DNA of 64,000 nucleotides from Myxococcales bacterium. GTDB lineage: Bacteria; Myxococcota_A; Polyangia; Nannocystales; Nannocystaceae. The translations under genes and the position numbers were made by a program. Where the stretch lies: contig JACKDU010000005.1 in assembly GCA_020633335.1 (NCBI GenBank), positions 186,001 to 250,000 of the forward strand, in the 5' to 3' direction. Each line of letters starts with the position of its first letter. Within the stretch, counting starts at the first letter, position 1. Below, piece by piece: positions 49,974-59,192 of this stretch. The notes under the pieces were generated by a model that saw nothing but the letters and a program-made list of their open reading frames with translations, was not told where the DNA came from and did no database searches.

Positions 49974-50840
49974 CTACGTGGTCTCCTCGAGCAGCGAGAG
50001 CTCCATGTCCTGGCAGAGGATCCGGAACACGTCGTCGTAGGCACGCAAGACGAAGAAGCGGAGCTTCGGCGCCCCCTCGCGCGCGAACATCTCAGCCCAT
50101 GGCGACGCGATCACCTCGTCGAATTGCGACACCGACGACGGCAGGTCCTCGTGGTGGGAGGCGTCGAGCTCGGTGACATGGATCAGCACGACGTCCACAA
50201 AGCGGACGCGGTAGCCGAGATAGACACCGCGCCGCTGGTTGGGCCTGAACGCGTGCCCGCCGATCTCGCCCTCGAGCACCAGGTGCGCAGGGCTCAGCGA
50301 GAGCGACGCCTCCCACAGGTAGATGGCGTCGCGGCAGTGGAGCGTCCCGAGCGGAGTCTCGACCGGGACCACCTGCTCGCTCGGGGCCCTCGTCAACGCC
50401 CACCCGGGGCCGCGGCCGGTGCTGCGTTCGGGGACGATCGGCCGGCGCGAAGGGGTCTCGGGCGCGGCGTCGTCGAGCTCGATCTCGTAGGTCTTGGCGA
50501 CCAGATGAAACACGAATGCGTCGGTGATGATCGAGAAGTGCCGATGCTCCGGCGTGATGCACTCCGCGAGCGCAGCGACCCAATCCGAGTCGACGACCAC
50601 GTCGAACGCCGACGCCGGCTCGATGAGCGCCTCTCGATCCCAGCGGTCTCGAGCGATGATGCGCTGGGCGAAGACCAGCGTGAAGCGCAGGCGAACCCCG
50701 CAGCGCTCGCCCGTCCGCCACGCGCAGACGAGGAGCAGCTCTCGCATCCCCCGCTCAAGGCGAACCTCGCGCAGATCGAGCGCGTCGAGATCGAGGATCG
50801 GACCCCGCGATGTCTCGATCGGCTGCGCCCGCGGAGCCAC
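49974..50840 (-). CDS. hypothetical protein
   Basis: 288 residues from GTG 50840, the nearest start with protein-like sequence after it; the frame is open to 51089 but overlaps the next gene. It is rich in beta-strand-like segments (ELLLVCAWRTGERCGVRLRFTLVFAQ, HFSIITDAFVFHLVAKTYEIELDD, YLGYRVRFVDVVLIHVTEL). No signal peptide, membrane helix or catalytic motif is evident. Codon use is slightly less GC-extreme than in the neighbours. I do not recognise the family. Confidence 0.6.
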   Translation of the reverse strand: MAPRAQPIETSRGPILDLDALDLREVRLERGMRELLLVCAWRTGERCGVRLRFTLVFAQRIIARDRWDREALIEPASAFDVVVDSDWVAALAECITPEHRHFSIITDAFVFHLVAKTYEIELDDAAPETPSRRPIVPERSTGRGPGWALTRAPSEQVVPVETPLGTLHCRDAIYLWEASLSLSPAHLVLEGEIGGHAFRPNQRRGVYLGYRVRFVDVVLIHVTELDASHHEDLPSSVSQFDEVIASPWAEMFAREGAPKLRFFVLRAYDDVFRILCQDMELSLLEETT

Positions 50841-50941
50841 GTGGAAGCGTAGCGTCTCGCCTGCCCCGGGAGAAGCCGTCGCGCGAGATCTGCTTGAACA
50901 TTGTATGCGCGCTCCGCTCTCCGTCGGCGCGGTCGGGCGCG

Positions 50942-51820
50942 TCAACCCATCGTGCAGTAGTCGACGAGGACGTAGGCCTCGTAGCCCATCGACTCCCAGG
51001 CCTTGACGATCGGCCCGTCGGCGCCCCAGCCCCCGCCCTCGTCGATGTAGAGGAGGAGCCCGTGGTTGGTCTCGGGTTGGTCGCGCCACTGGAGGATCCG
51101 GTCGCCGATCAACGTCGTGTTGGCCGGGCAGATCGACCAGTGCTCGTGGCTGTAGGAGCCGGCGGGGACCTCGGTCGCGCAGACGACCGTGGTGTCAGAG
51201 ATCGGGCCCTCGCCCGGCCAGGCGAAGCCGTTGTTGCCGTCGTCGCGGATGTTGTAGCTGGTCCACTTGATGTCCCAGGGGTCCTTGAAGGCGCCGACCA
51301 CCAGCTTGACCGGCTCCTGGACGACGTCGTGGATCCGGACGACGATCCGGGCGTTCACGAAGGCCTGGTTGCTCTGGGCGAGGGCCTCGAAGATCGCGTC
51401 GACGTCGACCTGGAGGGCGTACATCGCCGTGTACTCCGGGCCGAAGCGGAGGTCCATCCAGTCGAGCCAGTCGAAGGTCTTCTCGGCGCACTGGTACATC
51501 GGGTCGAGCTCGATCCCGCTGACCACGCAAGGCCCCTCGAGCTCGGTCTTGATGAAGTAGGTGTCGTCGGTGATCGGGAAGGTGAGGGGCTCGTCGCCGG
51601 GCTGGCAGGCGGGCGAGTCGGTCGTGGTCTCGGGCGCGGTGGTCGCGGGGTCGCTCGACGCGTCGGCGCTGGTCGAGGCGGCGCCGCTGGTCGACGCCGC
51701 CGCGCTGGTCGAGCTCAGGTCGCCGGTGGAGGTGTCGCCGGCGGGCGGCGTGTAGAAGATGTTCGGGACGCAGGCCGCGAGGGTGACGACGACGAGCGCC
51801 GGGGCGAGGCGGTGGTGCAT
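50942..51820 (-). CDS. lipoprotein with Ser/Thr-rich spacer
   Basis: 292 residues from ATG 51820. The lipobox is VTLAAC, followed by about 45 residues of Ser, Thr, Ala and Asp. The domain begins PACQPGDEPLTFPITDDTYFIKTELEGPC and ends QWRDQPETNHGLLLYIDEGGG, TMG. The late WSI ... DRILQWRDQPETNHGLLL region recalls DNRLRE-type surface beta domains (R.W......N.GlLL), from memory only. TAGCAT (51838-51843) lies 17 nt upstream. Function unknown. Confidence 0.68.
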   Translation of the reverse strand: MHHRLAPALVVVTLAACVPNIFYTPPAGDTSTGDLSSTSAAASTSGAASTSADASSDPATTAPETTTDSPACQPGDEPLTFPITDDTYFIKTELEGPCVVSGIELDPMYQCAEKTFDWLDWMDLRFGPEYTAMYALQVDVDAIFEALAQSNQAFVNARIVVRIHDVVQEPVKLVVGAFKDPWDIKWTSYNIRDDGNNGFAWPGEGPISDTTVVCATEVPAGSYSHEHWSICPANTTLIGDRILQWRDQPETNHGLLLYIDEGGGWGADGPIVKAWESMGYEAYVLVDYCTMG

Positions 51821-51933
51821 GGCGACGACGGCCGCCGATGCTAGCACCGCGGCCGCGGAGTGAGACGCGTCCTTGCGCGGTCGGCGGTGAGGCCCTGCGC
51901 GAGAACGGACCGCGCGGCCCGGGCACCCGGCGA

Positions 51934-54183
51934 TCAGCGGCGAGGCGGCGCCGCGTCGCCGACCAGGCGGAGCGGGTGGCTGTGCACCGGCAGCCGCTCG
52001 CGGGCGCACCCGGGCTCCTCGCGGCCGCAGCGGGCCCGCAGGCCGGGGCCGAAGTCGGCTGGCCGATGGGCCAGGTAGGCGTCGAGGGCGGCGTCGGCCT
52101 CCGGGCGCCCCTGCCCCTGGAGCGCGAGGCCCTGGAGGCGGAGGAGGTCGGCGTCGCGGGGGGCGAGCGCGAGCCCGCGGATCGCCGCCTCGAGGGCGCC
52201 GACGGGATCGCCGGCCGAGCCCCGCGCGAGCGCGAGGTCGCGCCAGGCCTGGGGGTCGCCGGGGAAGGCGTCGGCGACCCGTGCGAAGGGCTCGGCGGCG
52301 AGGGGCCAGCGCCAGACCGCGGCGAGGGCCTGGCCGCGGAGGACGTCGACCGCCGGCGCCGGGCCGCCGAGGGCGGCGACCTCGTCGGCGAGCGCGAGGG
52401 CGTCGTCGACCCGGCCCTGGCGGGCGGCGACCTCGCTGAGGGCGGCCTTGATCATCGCCTGCGCGGCCGGGTCGTCGCCGGCGGCCGCGAGCGCGGCCTC
52501 GAGCGCGAGGCGGGGGCGATCGAGGCGCTCCTGGACCTCGTGCGTGAGGCCGAGGCCGAGCTCGTAGAGGCGCTCCCAGGTCGGCCGCCCGCCGCCCTCG
52601 CGGGCGCCCTGGCCGACCTCGACGCTGGCGCTGGCGATCGTCGTCGCCGGCTGCGGGGCGCAGGGATCGACGGGGTCGCCGCTGCGGGCCCGCGCGACCC
52701 GGACGAAGGCGGCGCCCGGGCCCTTGCGGCCGGCCTCGCAGGTCGCGGCCGCGAGCGCGGGGGCGCGGGAGCGGTGGACCAGGCGGGCGTCGATCCGCAG
52801 CGGCCAGGCGGCCTCCGGGAGCTCCTCCGGGAGGTCGACGGCGTAGCGGACGACGATCGCGTCGCGGGGGGCGATCGTGTGGTCGTAGACGCCGACCCGG
52901 AGGTCCTCGACCTCGCGGGCGAGGCGGGTGCGGCCGTCGTCGCCGAGGACGCCCGCGCGGAGGACGTGGGGGTCGTCGCTGCGGGCGATCACCTGGCCGT
53001 CGGCGCCGACGAGCTCGACCTCGACGCGGGTGTCGTGGGAGTCGCGGGTGCCCCCGGGGAAGCGGTGGCCGACCTTGAGGTTGCGGACGACGACCTCGAT
53101 CTCGAGGTGCTCGCCGGCGGCGACCGGCGCGGCGTCGGCCGGCATCGCCACCGCGTCGCCGTGGGCGATCGCGCCGACGTCGACGCTGGCGACCCCGGCG
53201 AGGAACTCGGCGACCCGGGACGCGGCCTCGCGGTCGCCGCGGATCGACGCCAGCCAGGTGTGGCCGCCGAGGAAGCGGTGGGAGGCGATCGTCCCCGCCT
53301 TCGCCGCCTTGTCGCCGAGCGTGGCTGGCTCTTTGGCCATGTGACAGTCGACGCAGTCGCGGGCCTCGATCGGCGCGTCGACCCGCCGCGGGTGGCCGGC
53401 GTGGGCCGACGCCTGCCAGGGGCCGAGGTCGTCGGTGCCCGGGAAGAAGGTCGGGTGGCCGCTGGCCTCGTCGAGGAAGGCGCGGTGGCAGGAGCCGCAG
53501 AGCTCGCCCGAGCGGAGCGGCGGGCGGGCGACGTCGCGGCGGTGGGCGGCGACGCTCGCCGGGTCGCCCTCGACCGGCAGCCGCGGGCTCGCGCTCGCCA
53601 GGTGGTAGGAGCCGTTGCCGTCGCCGCTCGCCTCGTCGATCCCGTGGCAGGTCAGGCAGGTGACGCCGGCGTGGGCCCGGCGATCGCCGGCGGCGATCGG
53701 CTTGTCCATCGCCCCGTCGACCAGGAGCGCGGGGTCGTGGCAGCCGGCGCAGAAGCGGCTGCGGGTCTCGCCGAGGGTCGCCCGGAAGCGATCGATCGAG
53801 GCCCGGTAGATCGGGTTGTTGAAGGAGGCCCAGTGGTGGGCGCTCGCCCGCCACTGGGCGGCGACGTCGGCGTGGCAGCCGGCGCAGGTGTCGACGTCGG
53901 CGAGGCGATCGCCGGTGACGTCGGCGGCGGCTCGGGTCAGCGCCGGCGCGAGGTGATCGCCGCCGCGGGGGAGGCGCGGGGCGGCGTCCGAGGTCGGCGG
54001 CGGGCCGGCGTCGGCCGGGGCCGCGGCGCCCTCGCCCTCGCCCTCGTCGTCGGCATCGGAGGTCGACACGTCGGCCGCCCCCGGCGGCTCGCCGGCCGCT
54101 CCGCCGACGCAGCCCGAGCCGAGGCCGAGCGCGCCGGCGAGGGCGAGGGCGAGGCAGGCGAGGCGGCGCGACGAGGAGAGCAT
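51934..54183 (-). CDS. multihaem c-type cytochrome lipoprotein with TPR-like tail
   Basis: 749 residues. The lipobox is GLGSGC, then an acidic/Ala spacer. Five CxxCH haem sites are visible: DTCAGCHAD, RFCAGCHDP, TCLTCHG, LCGSCHR and DCVDCHM, within residues about 95-285. A beta domain follows (HLEIEVVVRNLKVGHRFPGGTRDSHDTRVEVEL, a pattern known from multihaem cytochromes with C-terminal HRFPGGT blocks). The last 230 residues are TPR-like helices (QAMIKAALSEVAARQGRVDDALALADEV). It is likely an envelope electron carrier or oxidoreductase; the partner is unknown. Confidence 0.87.
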   Translation of the reverse strand: MLSSSRRLACLALALAGALGLGSGCVGGAAGEPPGAADVSTSDADDEGEGEGAAAPADAGPPPTSDAAPRLPRGGDHLAPALTRAAADVTGDRLADVDTCAGCHADVAAQWRASAHHWASFNNPIYRASIDRFRATLGETRSRFCAGCHDPALLVDGAMDKPIAAGDRRAHAGVTCLTCHGIDEASGDGNGSYHLASASPRLPVEGDPASVAAHRRDVARPPLRSGELCGSCHRAFLDEASGHPTFFPGTDDLGPWQASAHAGHPRRVDAPIEARDCVDCHMAKEPATLGDKAAKAGTIASHRFLGGHTWLASIRGDREAASRVAEFLAGVASVDVGAIAHGDAVAMPADAAPVAAGEHLEIEVVVRNLKVGHRFPGGTRDSHDTRVEVELVGADGQVIARSDDPHVLRAGVLGDDGRTRLAREVEDLRVGVYDHTIAPRDAIVVRYAVDLPEELPEAAWPLRIDARLVHRSRAPALAAATCEAGRKGPGAAFVRVARARSGDPVDPCAPQPATTIASASVEVGQGAREGGGRPTWERLYELGLGLTHEVQERLDRPRLALEAALAAAGDDPAAQAMIKAALSEVAARQGRVDDALALADEVAALGGPAPAVDVLRGQALAAVWRWPLAAEPFARVADAFPGDPQAWRDLALARGSAGDPVGALEAAIRGLALAPRDADLLRLQGLALQGQGRPEADAALDAYLAHRPADFGPGLRARCGREEPGCARERLPVHSHPLRLVGDAAPPRR

Positions 54184-54344
54184 CGGGGCTCCCCGCAGGG
54201 TGCCGGCCCCGGCCTGCGCGCGTCAATCATCGAGCGCTTGGGCGGGAGGTCGAGCGGCGGGCCAGGAGGGCCCCTGCGCGGCCGTGATCGCCGAGCACGG
54301 GGCTCGTCGTCGGGCTGCGATGGCCGAGGCGCTCCTGGCCGCGC

Positions 54345-54350
54345 TATGAT
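54345..54350 (+). promoter_or_regulatory. -10-like TATGAT
   Basis: TATGAT ends 8 nt before the TTG start at 54359; two ATGs inside the box are out of frame with the gene. Confidence 0.45.
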
Positions 54351-54358
54351 GCGTCGCC

Positions 54359-55525
54359 TTGCGGTGGGTCGTGCTCATCGGTCACGTGTTGATCCTGAGC
54401 GCTTGTCGGCCCTCGCCGGCCCCTCCGCCCGAGGCCGCAGGAGGGCCCGCGAGCGAGCCCGAGGCCGGAGACGCTCGGGCGCCGACGCCGACGCCGACGC
54501 CGGTCGCCGACTCCCCTCCAGCGACCTTCGCGTGGCGACACGAGTCCGCGCTCGATCCGGGAGCCGGCCGCTTCGCGCTCGTCGCGGGCGGCGCGACGCT
54601 GCGCGTCCGCCCGAGCGTCCGCGCCCGCGGCCTGGTCTACGACGGTCTCCACGCCCTCCTCGTCGAGGTCATCGACCGGCGGGGAGAATTCATCGAGGTC
54701 CGCCTCGACTGGCCCGAGCGACCGAGCGCCCACCACTGCGCCGGAGCGCGGAGCGGCGCCGGCCTCGGGATCCGGCTCTTCGTCGCCGAGGCCGAGCTCG
54801 CTGACGTCACGACGCGCCCCAGCACGGTCGACTTCGGCGACGGCGGCGGCATTAACGTCGCGTCGGGGGTGATCGTCGCGCGCGAGGCCGACGGGCGCAT
54901 GAAGCTGATCACCAACGAGCCGACGAGCCCCCAGATCGTCACGTCGGACCACTTCGTCGCCACCGTCGCCCCGCTCCCGCTCGAGCTCGGGAAGCTCTAC
55001 GTGCCGACGCTCGCCGCGAGCCTCCCTTCCCCGCTGCCGCGGGAGGCCGCCGGGCTCCTCCGCTACGCCGGCATGTCGCTGCGATTCGCGACCGGGTTCG
55101 CCGGCGACCACGTCTACGCGGAGGGCCCATCGGGGGCGCTCGCGGTCGGCTCCGCGTGCCTCCAGGTCGCCGGCGAGTACGTCGCCCAGACCCCCGAGGA
55201 CACCTGGCGTCGTCCGAATGGGGGGATGGGCTGCGCGCCGCCGATCCCCTACGCCCCCGCGTGGGACCTGCGTGTCGGGGCGAGGTTGACCTGGCCGGAG
55301 GGCGGCGACGCGGGGGAGGTCCTCCACGCCGCGACGGTCTCGGGGAAGCTCCATCGACGGGGCTCACGGCGTTGCTTCGGGCTGATCCTCGGCTGCGGCG
55401 AGCGCTCCTCCGTCCAGGTCTGCGCGGACGCGGACGCGATCACGGAGGGCAAGGCGCTCGACCTCGGCTCGACCGGTCCGGTCACTCACCGAGGGCTCGA
55501 TCACTCCCCGAGCGACCCGCCCTGA
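54359..55525 (+). CDS. lipoprotein with a Pro/Ala/Thr spacer, unknown function
   Basis: 388 residues from TTG 54359, supported by the -10 box 8 nt upstream and the signal peptide LIGHVLILSAC (lipobox). The spacer is APTPTPTPVADSPP-like. The body resembles a beta-rich secreted domain: RFALVAGGATLRVRPSVRARGL and LHALLVEVIDRRGEFIEVRLDWPERP, an SH3b-like opening, then a long uncharacterised part with Cys in SACLQV, CAPPI, CFGLILGCGE and VQVCADADA. No enzyme motif seen. Confidence 0.65.
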   Translation: MRWVVLIGHVLILSACRPSPAPPPEAAGGPASEPEAGDARAPTPTPTPVADSPPATFAWRHESALDPGAGRFALVAGGATLRVRPSVRARGLVYDGLHALLVEVIDRRGEFIEVRLDWPERPSAHHCAGARSGAGLGIRLFVAEAELADVTTRPSTVDFGDGGGINVASGVIVAREADGRMKLITNEPTSPQIVTSDHFVATVAPLPLELGKLYVPTLAASLPSPLPREAAGLLRYAGMSLRFATGFAGDHVYAEGPSGALAVGSACLQVAGEYVAQTPEDTWRRPNGGMGCAPPIPYAPAWDLRVGARLTWPEGGDAGEVLHAATVSGKLHRRGSRRCFGLILGCGERSSVQVCADADAITEGKALDLGSTGPVTHRGLDHSPSDPP

Positions 55526-55559
55526 ACGTCGCAGCCCGTGCTCGCCCGGCACGACCTCG

Positions 55560-55584
55560 CCTCACCGCCTGGCCAGCGGTGAGG
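55560..55584. terminator. 9-bp hairpin between convergent genes
   Basis: CCTCACCGC (55560-55568), loop CTGGCCA, GCGGTGAGG (55576-55584). It lies between the lipoprotein gene and the DUF2330 gene and can act in both directions. Confidence 0.5.
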
Positions 55585-55603
55585 TTGCGCGGGCCGAGGC
55601 GCC

Positions 55604-57205
55604 CTACGACGCCCGCCGGCGGCGGAGCCAGAGGCCGAGCCCGGCGGCGAGGCCGAGGAAGGCGAGCCCCCCGCCCGTCTCCCCGTCGACCGCGCAGCGG
55701 CTGCAGCCGCCCTGGACCGGCTTGGGATCCGGCGGCGGCGGGGTCAGGGGGCCGCGCGGGAGCGCTGGCGCGGCGGTCATCTCGAGCTCGGGGACGTCCT
55801 GGGCGATGAAGGTCGCGAGGTCGGCGCCGCGGGGGACGAAGGCGAGGTCGGTGGCGATCGCCGGCCCGCTCTCGCCCTGCCAGCCGGGCGGCGGCCCGCC
55901 CCAGATCCCGCGCTGCGGGTTCTCGCAGGCGATCGGCCCGGTCCACGGGTGGCGGATGATGTAGCGCGCCTGGAAGTTGTTGTCGCCGTAGGGTGAGGGG
56001 CGGGCGCCCTGCTCGATCCGGCCCTGCTCGTCCGTCGTCTCGCGGCCGCCGAGGATCGGCGGGGCTGCCTGAAAGACCAGGTCCTCGCCGAGGCTCTCGC
56101 GGCCGTAGCGGGCGTGGAGGCGGGTGAGCACGAACTCGCTCGGCATCTGCCAGGCGAGCTCGGAGGGGACGTTGCCGCCGCGGAGGGCCCCCTCGTAGGT
56201 CGGCAGGACGTCGGCGCCGAGGGTCGCGAGCTCGCCGGCGTTGAGCGGCTCCTGCGGGCAGGGGTCGCAGGAGCCGGCCGCCCAGGCGTACTCGGTGATC
56301 ACCGCGCCGGGGTTGCGCTCGCTCACCCGGTCGAAGAGCGCGGCGTAGAATTGCCCGAAGCTCCGGCGGGTCGCGTCGCTCACCTCGAGGTTGGTCGGGA
56401 TCGCCACGTTCGGGTAGTTGGCGACCTCGTAGCGCATGCCGCGGGCGAGGATGTGGACCAGGAGATCCTGGGTGCCGTGGGAGTTGATCAGGCCGAGGCG
56501 CACCGGCAGCGAGAAGGTCGGCGTGTCGTAGTGGAAGCGGAGCGGCGAGAGCATCGCCCGCCCGTCCTCGTAGTGGACCTTCTTGATGTTGACCTTGGCG
56601 ACGAAGAACTTCATCCCGCTCTGGACGTAGGGGCGGAGCACCGGCTCGGCGCCCGGCGGGATCTTGTAGTGGTTGATCCGCAGCCAGGTGTCGAGGCCGG
56701 TCGAGTCCTTCGCCGACAGGACGACGATCTGGTACTCGCCGACCTCGAACTGGGCCTCGATCGTCACCCCGAGATCCCGCTCCTTGCGCTTGAAGCCGCC
56801 GGCGCCCTCGGCCGCGGCTGTCGGCATCGCCATCTCCATGTCCTCCTCGTACCTCGGCTGGTAGCAGGGATCCTGCTCCCAGTACTCGACCAGGCGGGGG
56901 GCGGCGAGGAGGTCGACGCGGTCGAAGATCCCGTGGGGGAGGGTCTTGACGTCCTTCTCCTGGAGGACGACCGGCACCGGCACGACCATCGCGAAGTCGG
57001 CGGGCGGGCCGTCGTAGTTGTTGGCCATCGAGAGGACGGTGCGGGTCCCGTCGCGCATGAGCACGACCACCGTCGCGTTGTTGTAGAGCTGGGTGTCGGC
57101 GCCGCTGACGTAGAAGCCGCAGAAGGCGTCGGCCGGGCGGGGGGCGGCGAGGGCGGTCAGGGCCGCGCAGGCGAGGGGGAGGGCGAGGTGGCGGAGCTTG
57201 GGCAT
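55604..57205 (-). CDS. DUF2330 domain protein with MYXO-CTERM tail
   Basis: 533 residues from ATG 57205. Signal peptide (LALPLACAALTALAAPRPADA), then the DUF2330 opening FCGFYVSGADTQLYNNATVVVLMRDG and the pattern TVLSMANNYDGPPADFAMVVPVPVVLQ. It continues VGEYQIVVLSA, GMKFFVAKVNI, VHILARGMRYEVANYPNVAIPTNLEV, ITEYAWAAGSCDPCP, SEFVLTRLHARYG and IIRHPWTGPIAC. The tail is GCSRCAVDGETGG, a membrane helix (LAFLGLAAGLGLWL) and RRRRAS, as in MYXO-CTERM sorting signals. It is a surface or outer-membrane-associated protein of unknown role, paralogous to 59193-61253. Confidence 0.87.
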   Translation of the reverse strand: MPKLRHLALPLACAALTALAAPRPADAFCGFYVSGADTQLYNNATVVVLMRDGTRTVLSMANNYDGPPADFAMVVPVPVVLQEKDVKTLPHGIFDRVDLLAAPRLVEYWEQDPCYQPRYEEDMEMAMPTAAAEGAGGFKRKERDLGVTIEAQFEVGEYQIVVLSAKDSTGLDTWLRINHYKIPPGAEPVLRPYVQSGMKFFVAKVNIKKVHYEDGRAMLSPLRFHYDTPTFSLPVRLGLINSHGTQDLLVHILARGMRYEVANYPNVAIPTNLEVSDATRRSFGQFYAALFDRVSERNPGAVITEYAWAAGSCDPCPQEPLNAGELATLGADVLPTYEGALRGGNVPSELAWQMPSEFVLTRLHARYGRESLGEDLVFQAAPPILGGRETTDEQGRIEQGARPSPYGDNNFQARYIIRHPWTGPIACENPQRGIWGGPPPGWQGESGPAIATDLAFVPRGADLATFIAQDVPELEMTAAPALPRGPLTPPPPDPKPVQGGCSRCAVDGETGGGLAFLGLAAGLGLWLRRRRAS

Positions 57206-57318
57206 GGTCGGCGCCTTTGGCAGCGCGGCGAGGATCGCCGATCCGGGCGGCGAGCACCACGGCGGCTCCGAGCAAATCCAGCGCGCGCGCAATCGCCTTG
57301 ATAACGGCGTTCGCGGTC

Positions 57319-57359
57319 AAAAAACGCGACGGGGACGACCCCTCCGGGCCGCCCCCGCC
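57319..57359 (-). terminator. intrinsic terminator of mdh
   Basis: On the minus strand, GGCGGGG (57359-57353) pairs with CCCCGTC (57334-57328; one G-U), followed by GCG and TTTTTT (57324-57319), about 22 nt after the mdh stop. The loop is long (18 nt). Confidence 0.5.
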
Positions 57360-57381
57360 GGGCGCTCGCGGGCGCGTGGGC

Positions 57382-58380
57382 TCAGGAGGCCGCGCCGCCG
57401 CTGCCGAGGAGGTGCTCGACGGCGGCCCGCTCCTCGCGGAGCTCGGCGTTGGTCGCGTCCATCCGCGCGCGCGAGAAGGCGTTGATCTCGAGGCCCTGGA
57501 CGATCGAGTAGTCACCGCCCGCGCAGGTGCAGGGGTAGGAGTAGATCACGCCGGGCTCGATCCCGTAGGAGCCGTCGCTGGGGACCGCCATCGACACCCA
57601 GTCGCCCGCGGCGGTGCCGAGCGCCCAGTTGCGCATGTGGTCGATCGCCGCCGATGCGGCCGAGGCCGCCGACGAGGCGCCGCGGGCCGCGATGATCGCC
57701 GCGCCGCGCTTTTGGACCACCGGGATGAAGGTGTCGGTGTACCAGCTCTGGTCGATGAGATCGGTCGCCGCCTTGCCGCCGACGGTCGCGTGGTGGATGT
57801 CGGGGTACTGGGTCGACGAGTGGTTGCCCCAGATCAGCATCTTCTTGATGTCCGAGGGGAGGACGCCGGTCTTCTCGGCGAGCTGCGAGATCGCCCGGTT
57901 GTGATCGAGGCGGGTCATCGCGGTGAAGCAGCGCGGGTCGAGGTCGGGGGCGCTCTGCTGGGCGATCAGCGCGTTGGTGTTCGCCGGGTTGCCGACCACC
58001 AGGACCTTGACCGAGCGGCTCGCGTGGTCGCTCAGGGCCTTGCCCTGGGGTCCAAAGATCTTGCCGTTGGCGGCGAGGAGGTCGCTCCGCTCCATCCCCG
58101 GGCCGCGGGGGCGGGCGCCGACGAGGAGCGCGAAGTCGACGTCCTTGAAGGCGACGTTGGCGTCGTCGCTGGCGACGATCCCGTGCAGCGTCGGGAAGGC
58201 GCAGTCGTTGAGCTCCATGACCACGCCCTCGAGGGCCTTCATCGCCGGGGTGATCTCGAGGAGGTGGAGGATCACCGGCTGATCGGGGCCGAGCATGTCG
58301 CCGGCGGCGATGCGGAAGAGGAGGGCGTAGCCGATCTGGCCGGCGGCGCCGGTGACTGCGACTCGAACGGGGGCTTTCAC
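57382..58380 (-). CDS. mdh: malate dehydrogenase
   Basis: 332 residues from GTG 58380, with AGGAG 8 nt upstream. Interconverts malate and oxaloacetate with NAD+ in the TCA cycle. Motifs: VRVAVTGAAGQIGYALL (NAD-binding), LVGARPRGPGMERSDLL (mobile loop with Arg), VLVVGNPANTNALI, TRLDHNRA (Asp-His partners), and IWGNHSSTQYPD with the catalytic His. The length and motif set match the cytosolic-type (group 2) MDH. TATACT (58439-58444) is a likely -10, 58 nt before the start, so this gene has an ordinary leader. It sits between two DUF2330 genes on the same strand. Confidence 0.94.
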   Translation of the reverse strand: MKAPVRVAVTGAAGQIGYALLFRIAAGDMLGPDQPVILHLLEITPAMKALEGVVMELNDCAFPTLHGIVASDDANVAFKDVDFALLVGARPRGPGMERSDLLAANGKIFGPQGKALSDHASRSVKVLVVGNPANTNALIAQQSAPDLDPRCFTAMTRLDHNRAISQLAEKTGVLPSDIKKMLIWGNHSSTQYPDIHHATVGGKAATDLIDQSWYTDTFIPVVQKRGAAIIAARGASSAASAASAAIDHMRNWALGTAAGDWVSMAVPSDGSYGIEPGVIYSYPCTCAGGDYSIVQGLEINAFSRARMDATNAELREERAAVEHLLGSGGAAS

Positions 58381-58438
58381 GGGGGGGGCTCCTGGAGGGC
58401 GAGGGTTGGGCGTGGCGCGCCAGGGGGCGCGCGCCGGG

Positions 58439-58444
58439 AGTATA
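58439..58444 (-). promoter_or_regulatory. -10-like TATACT of mdh
   Basis: TATACT on the minus strand; with the Shine-Dalgarno sequence at the start codon this gives a conventional leader of about 50 nt. Confidence 0.4.
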
Positions 58445-58601
58445 GGCGGGTCGCGGGCGCGCCTGCCGGGGAATCTCGGGACAGCCGCGGGGATCCGCGA
58501 GCTTTGCGCGATCTCCAGGGGCCTCGGCGGCGGCGCGGGGCCCCACCGCGCCTGCGCGCGCGCGGCCTCACGCGAGGGGGCGGGGGCGATCGCCCGTGCG
58601 G

Positions 58602-59156
58602 TCAGCGATAGGTCCGCGGGCGGTAGGCGATGAGCTGGCGCTCGAGCTCGGCGAGGGCCGCGATCGCCCGATCGATCGCCCGCTGGAGCGCGGCGAGCTC
58701 GTCGCTCGTCGGCGGGCGCTCGGCCTCGAGGCGCTCGGCGAGCTCGGCGAGCGCCGGTCTCGCGTCGGCGATGAGCGCCGCGAGGGGCGGGGTGAGGCCC
58801 GCCGAGGCGTCGAGCCAGGCGACCAGGGGATCGCGGAGCGCGGCCGCGGCCTGGAGGTGGCCCTCGTCGCTGAGGCGGCGCCAGAGCGGCCGGCGGCCGC
58901 CGGTGTCGACGTGGGCGTCGAGCCCGAGGAGGGCCTCACCCTTGGCCGCGACCGCCTCGAGCGCGCGCCGGAGGGCGACGCACTCGGCGTAGAGCTGGTT
59001 GCGGGCGGCCTCGGGATCGCCGCTGGCGAGCGCCGGCGTCCTGGCCCAGGGGAGGGCGCGCGGGGTCCGGGTCCGGCGGCGGCCGACGGTGCCGACGGCG
59101 AGGCCGAAGCCGAAGAGGATGAGGATCGCCGCGGCGATGGGGATCAGGACCGCCAA
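58602..59156 (-). CDS. membrane-anchored helical protein, unknown function
   Basis: 184 residues from TTG 59156. One N-terminal membrane helix (AVLIPIAAAILILFGFGLAVGTV), then a basic segment (GRRRTRTPR) and a helical cytoplasmic domain rich in Ala, Leu, Glu and Arg (NQLYAECVALRRALEAVAAKGEALL ... LERQLIAYRPRTYR). TACGCT (59165-59170) lies 8 nt before the TTG, supporting this start. No family recognised. It lies downstream of the DUF2330-AgmX gene (36 nt) and may be cotranscribed. Confidence 0.62.
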   Translation of the reverse strand: MAVLIPIAAAILILFGFGLAVGTVGRRRTRTPRALPWARTPALASGDPEAARNQLYAECVALRRALEAVAAKGEALLGLDAHVDTGGRRPLWRRLSDEGHLQAAAALRDPLVAWLDASAGLTPPLAALIADARPALAELAERLEAERPPTSDELAALQRAIDRAIAALAELERQLIAYRPRTYR

Positions 59157-59164
59157 GCGGAGGG

Positions 59165-59170
59165 AGCGTA
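59165..59170 (-). promoter_or_regulatory. -10-like TACGCT
   Basis: TACGCT on the minus strand ends 8 nt before TTG 59156. Confidence 0.3.
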
Positions 59171-59192
59171 GCAGGCCCGGTGGCGGGGGCGC

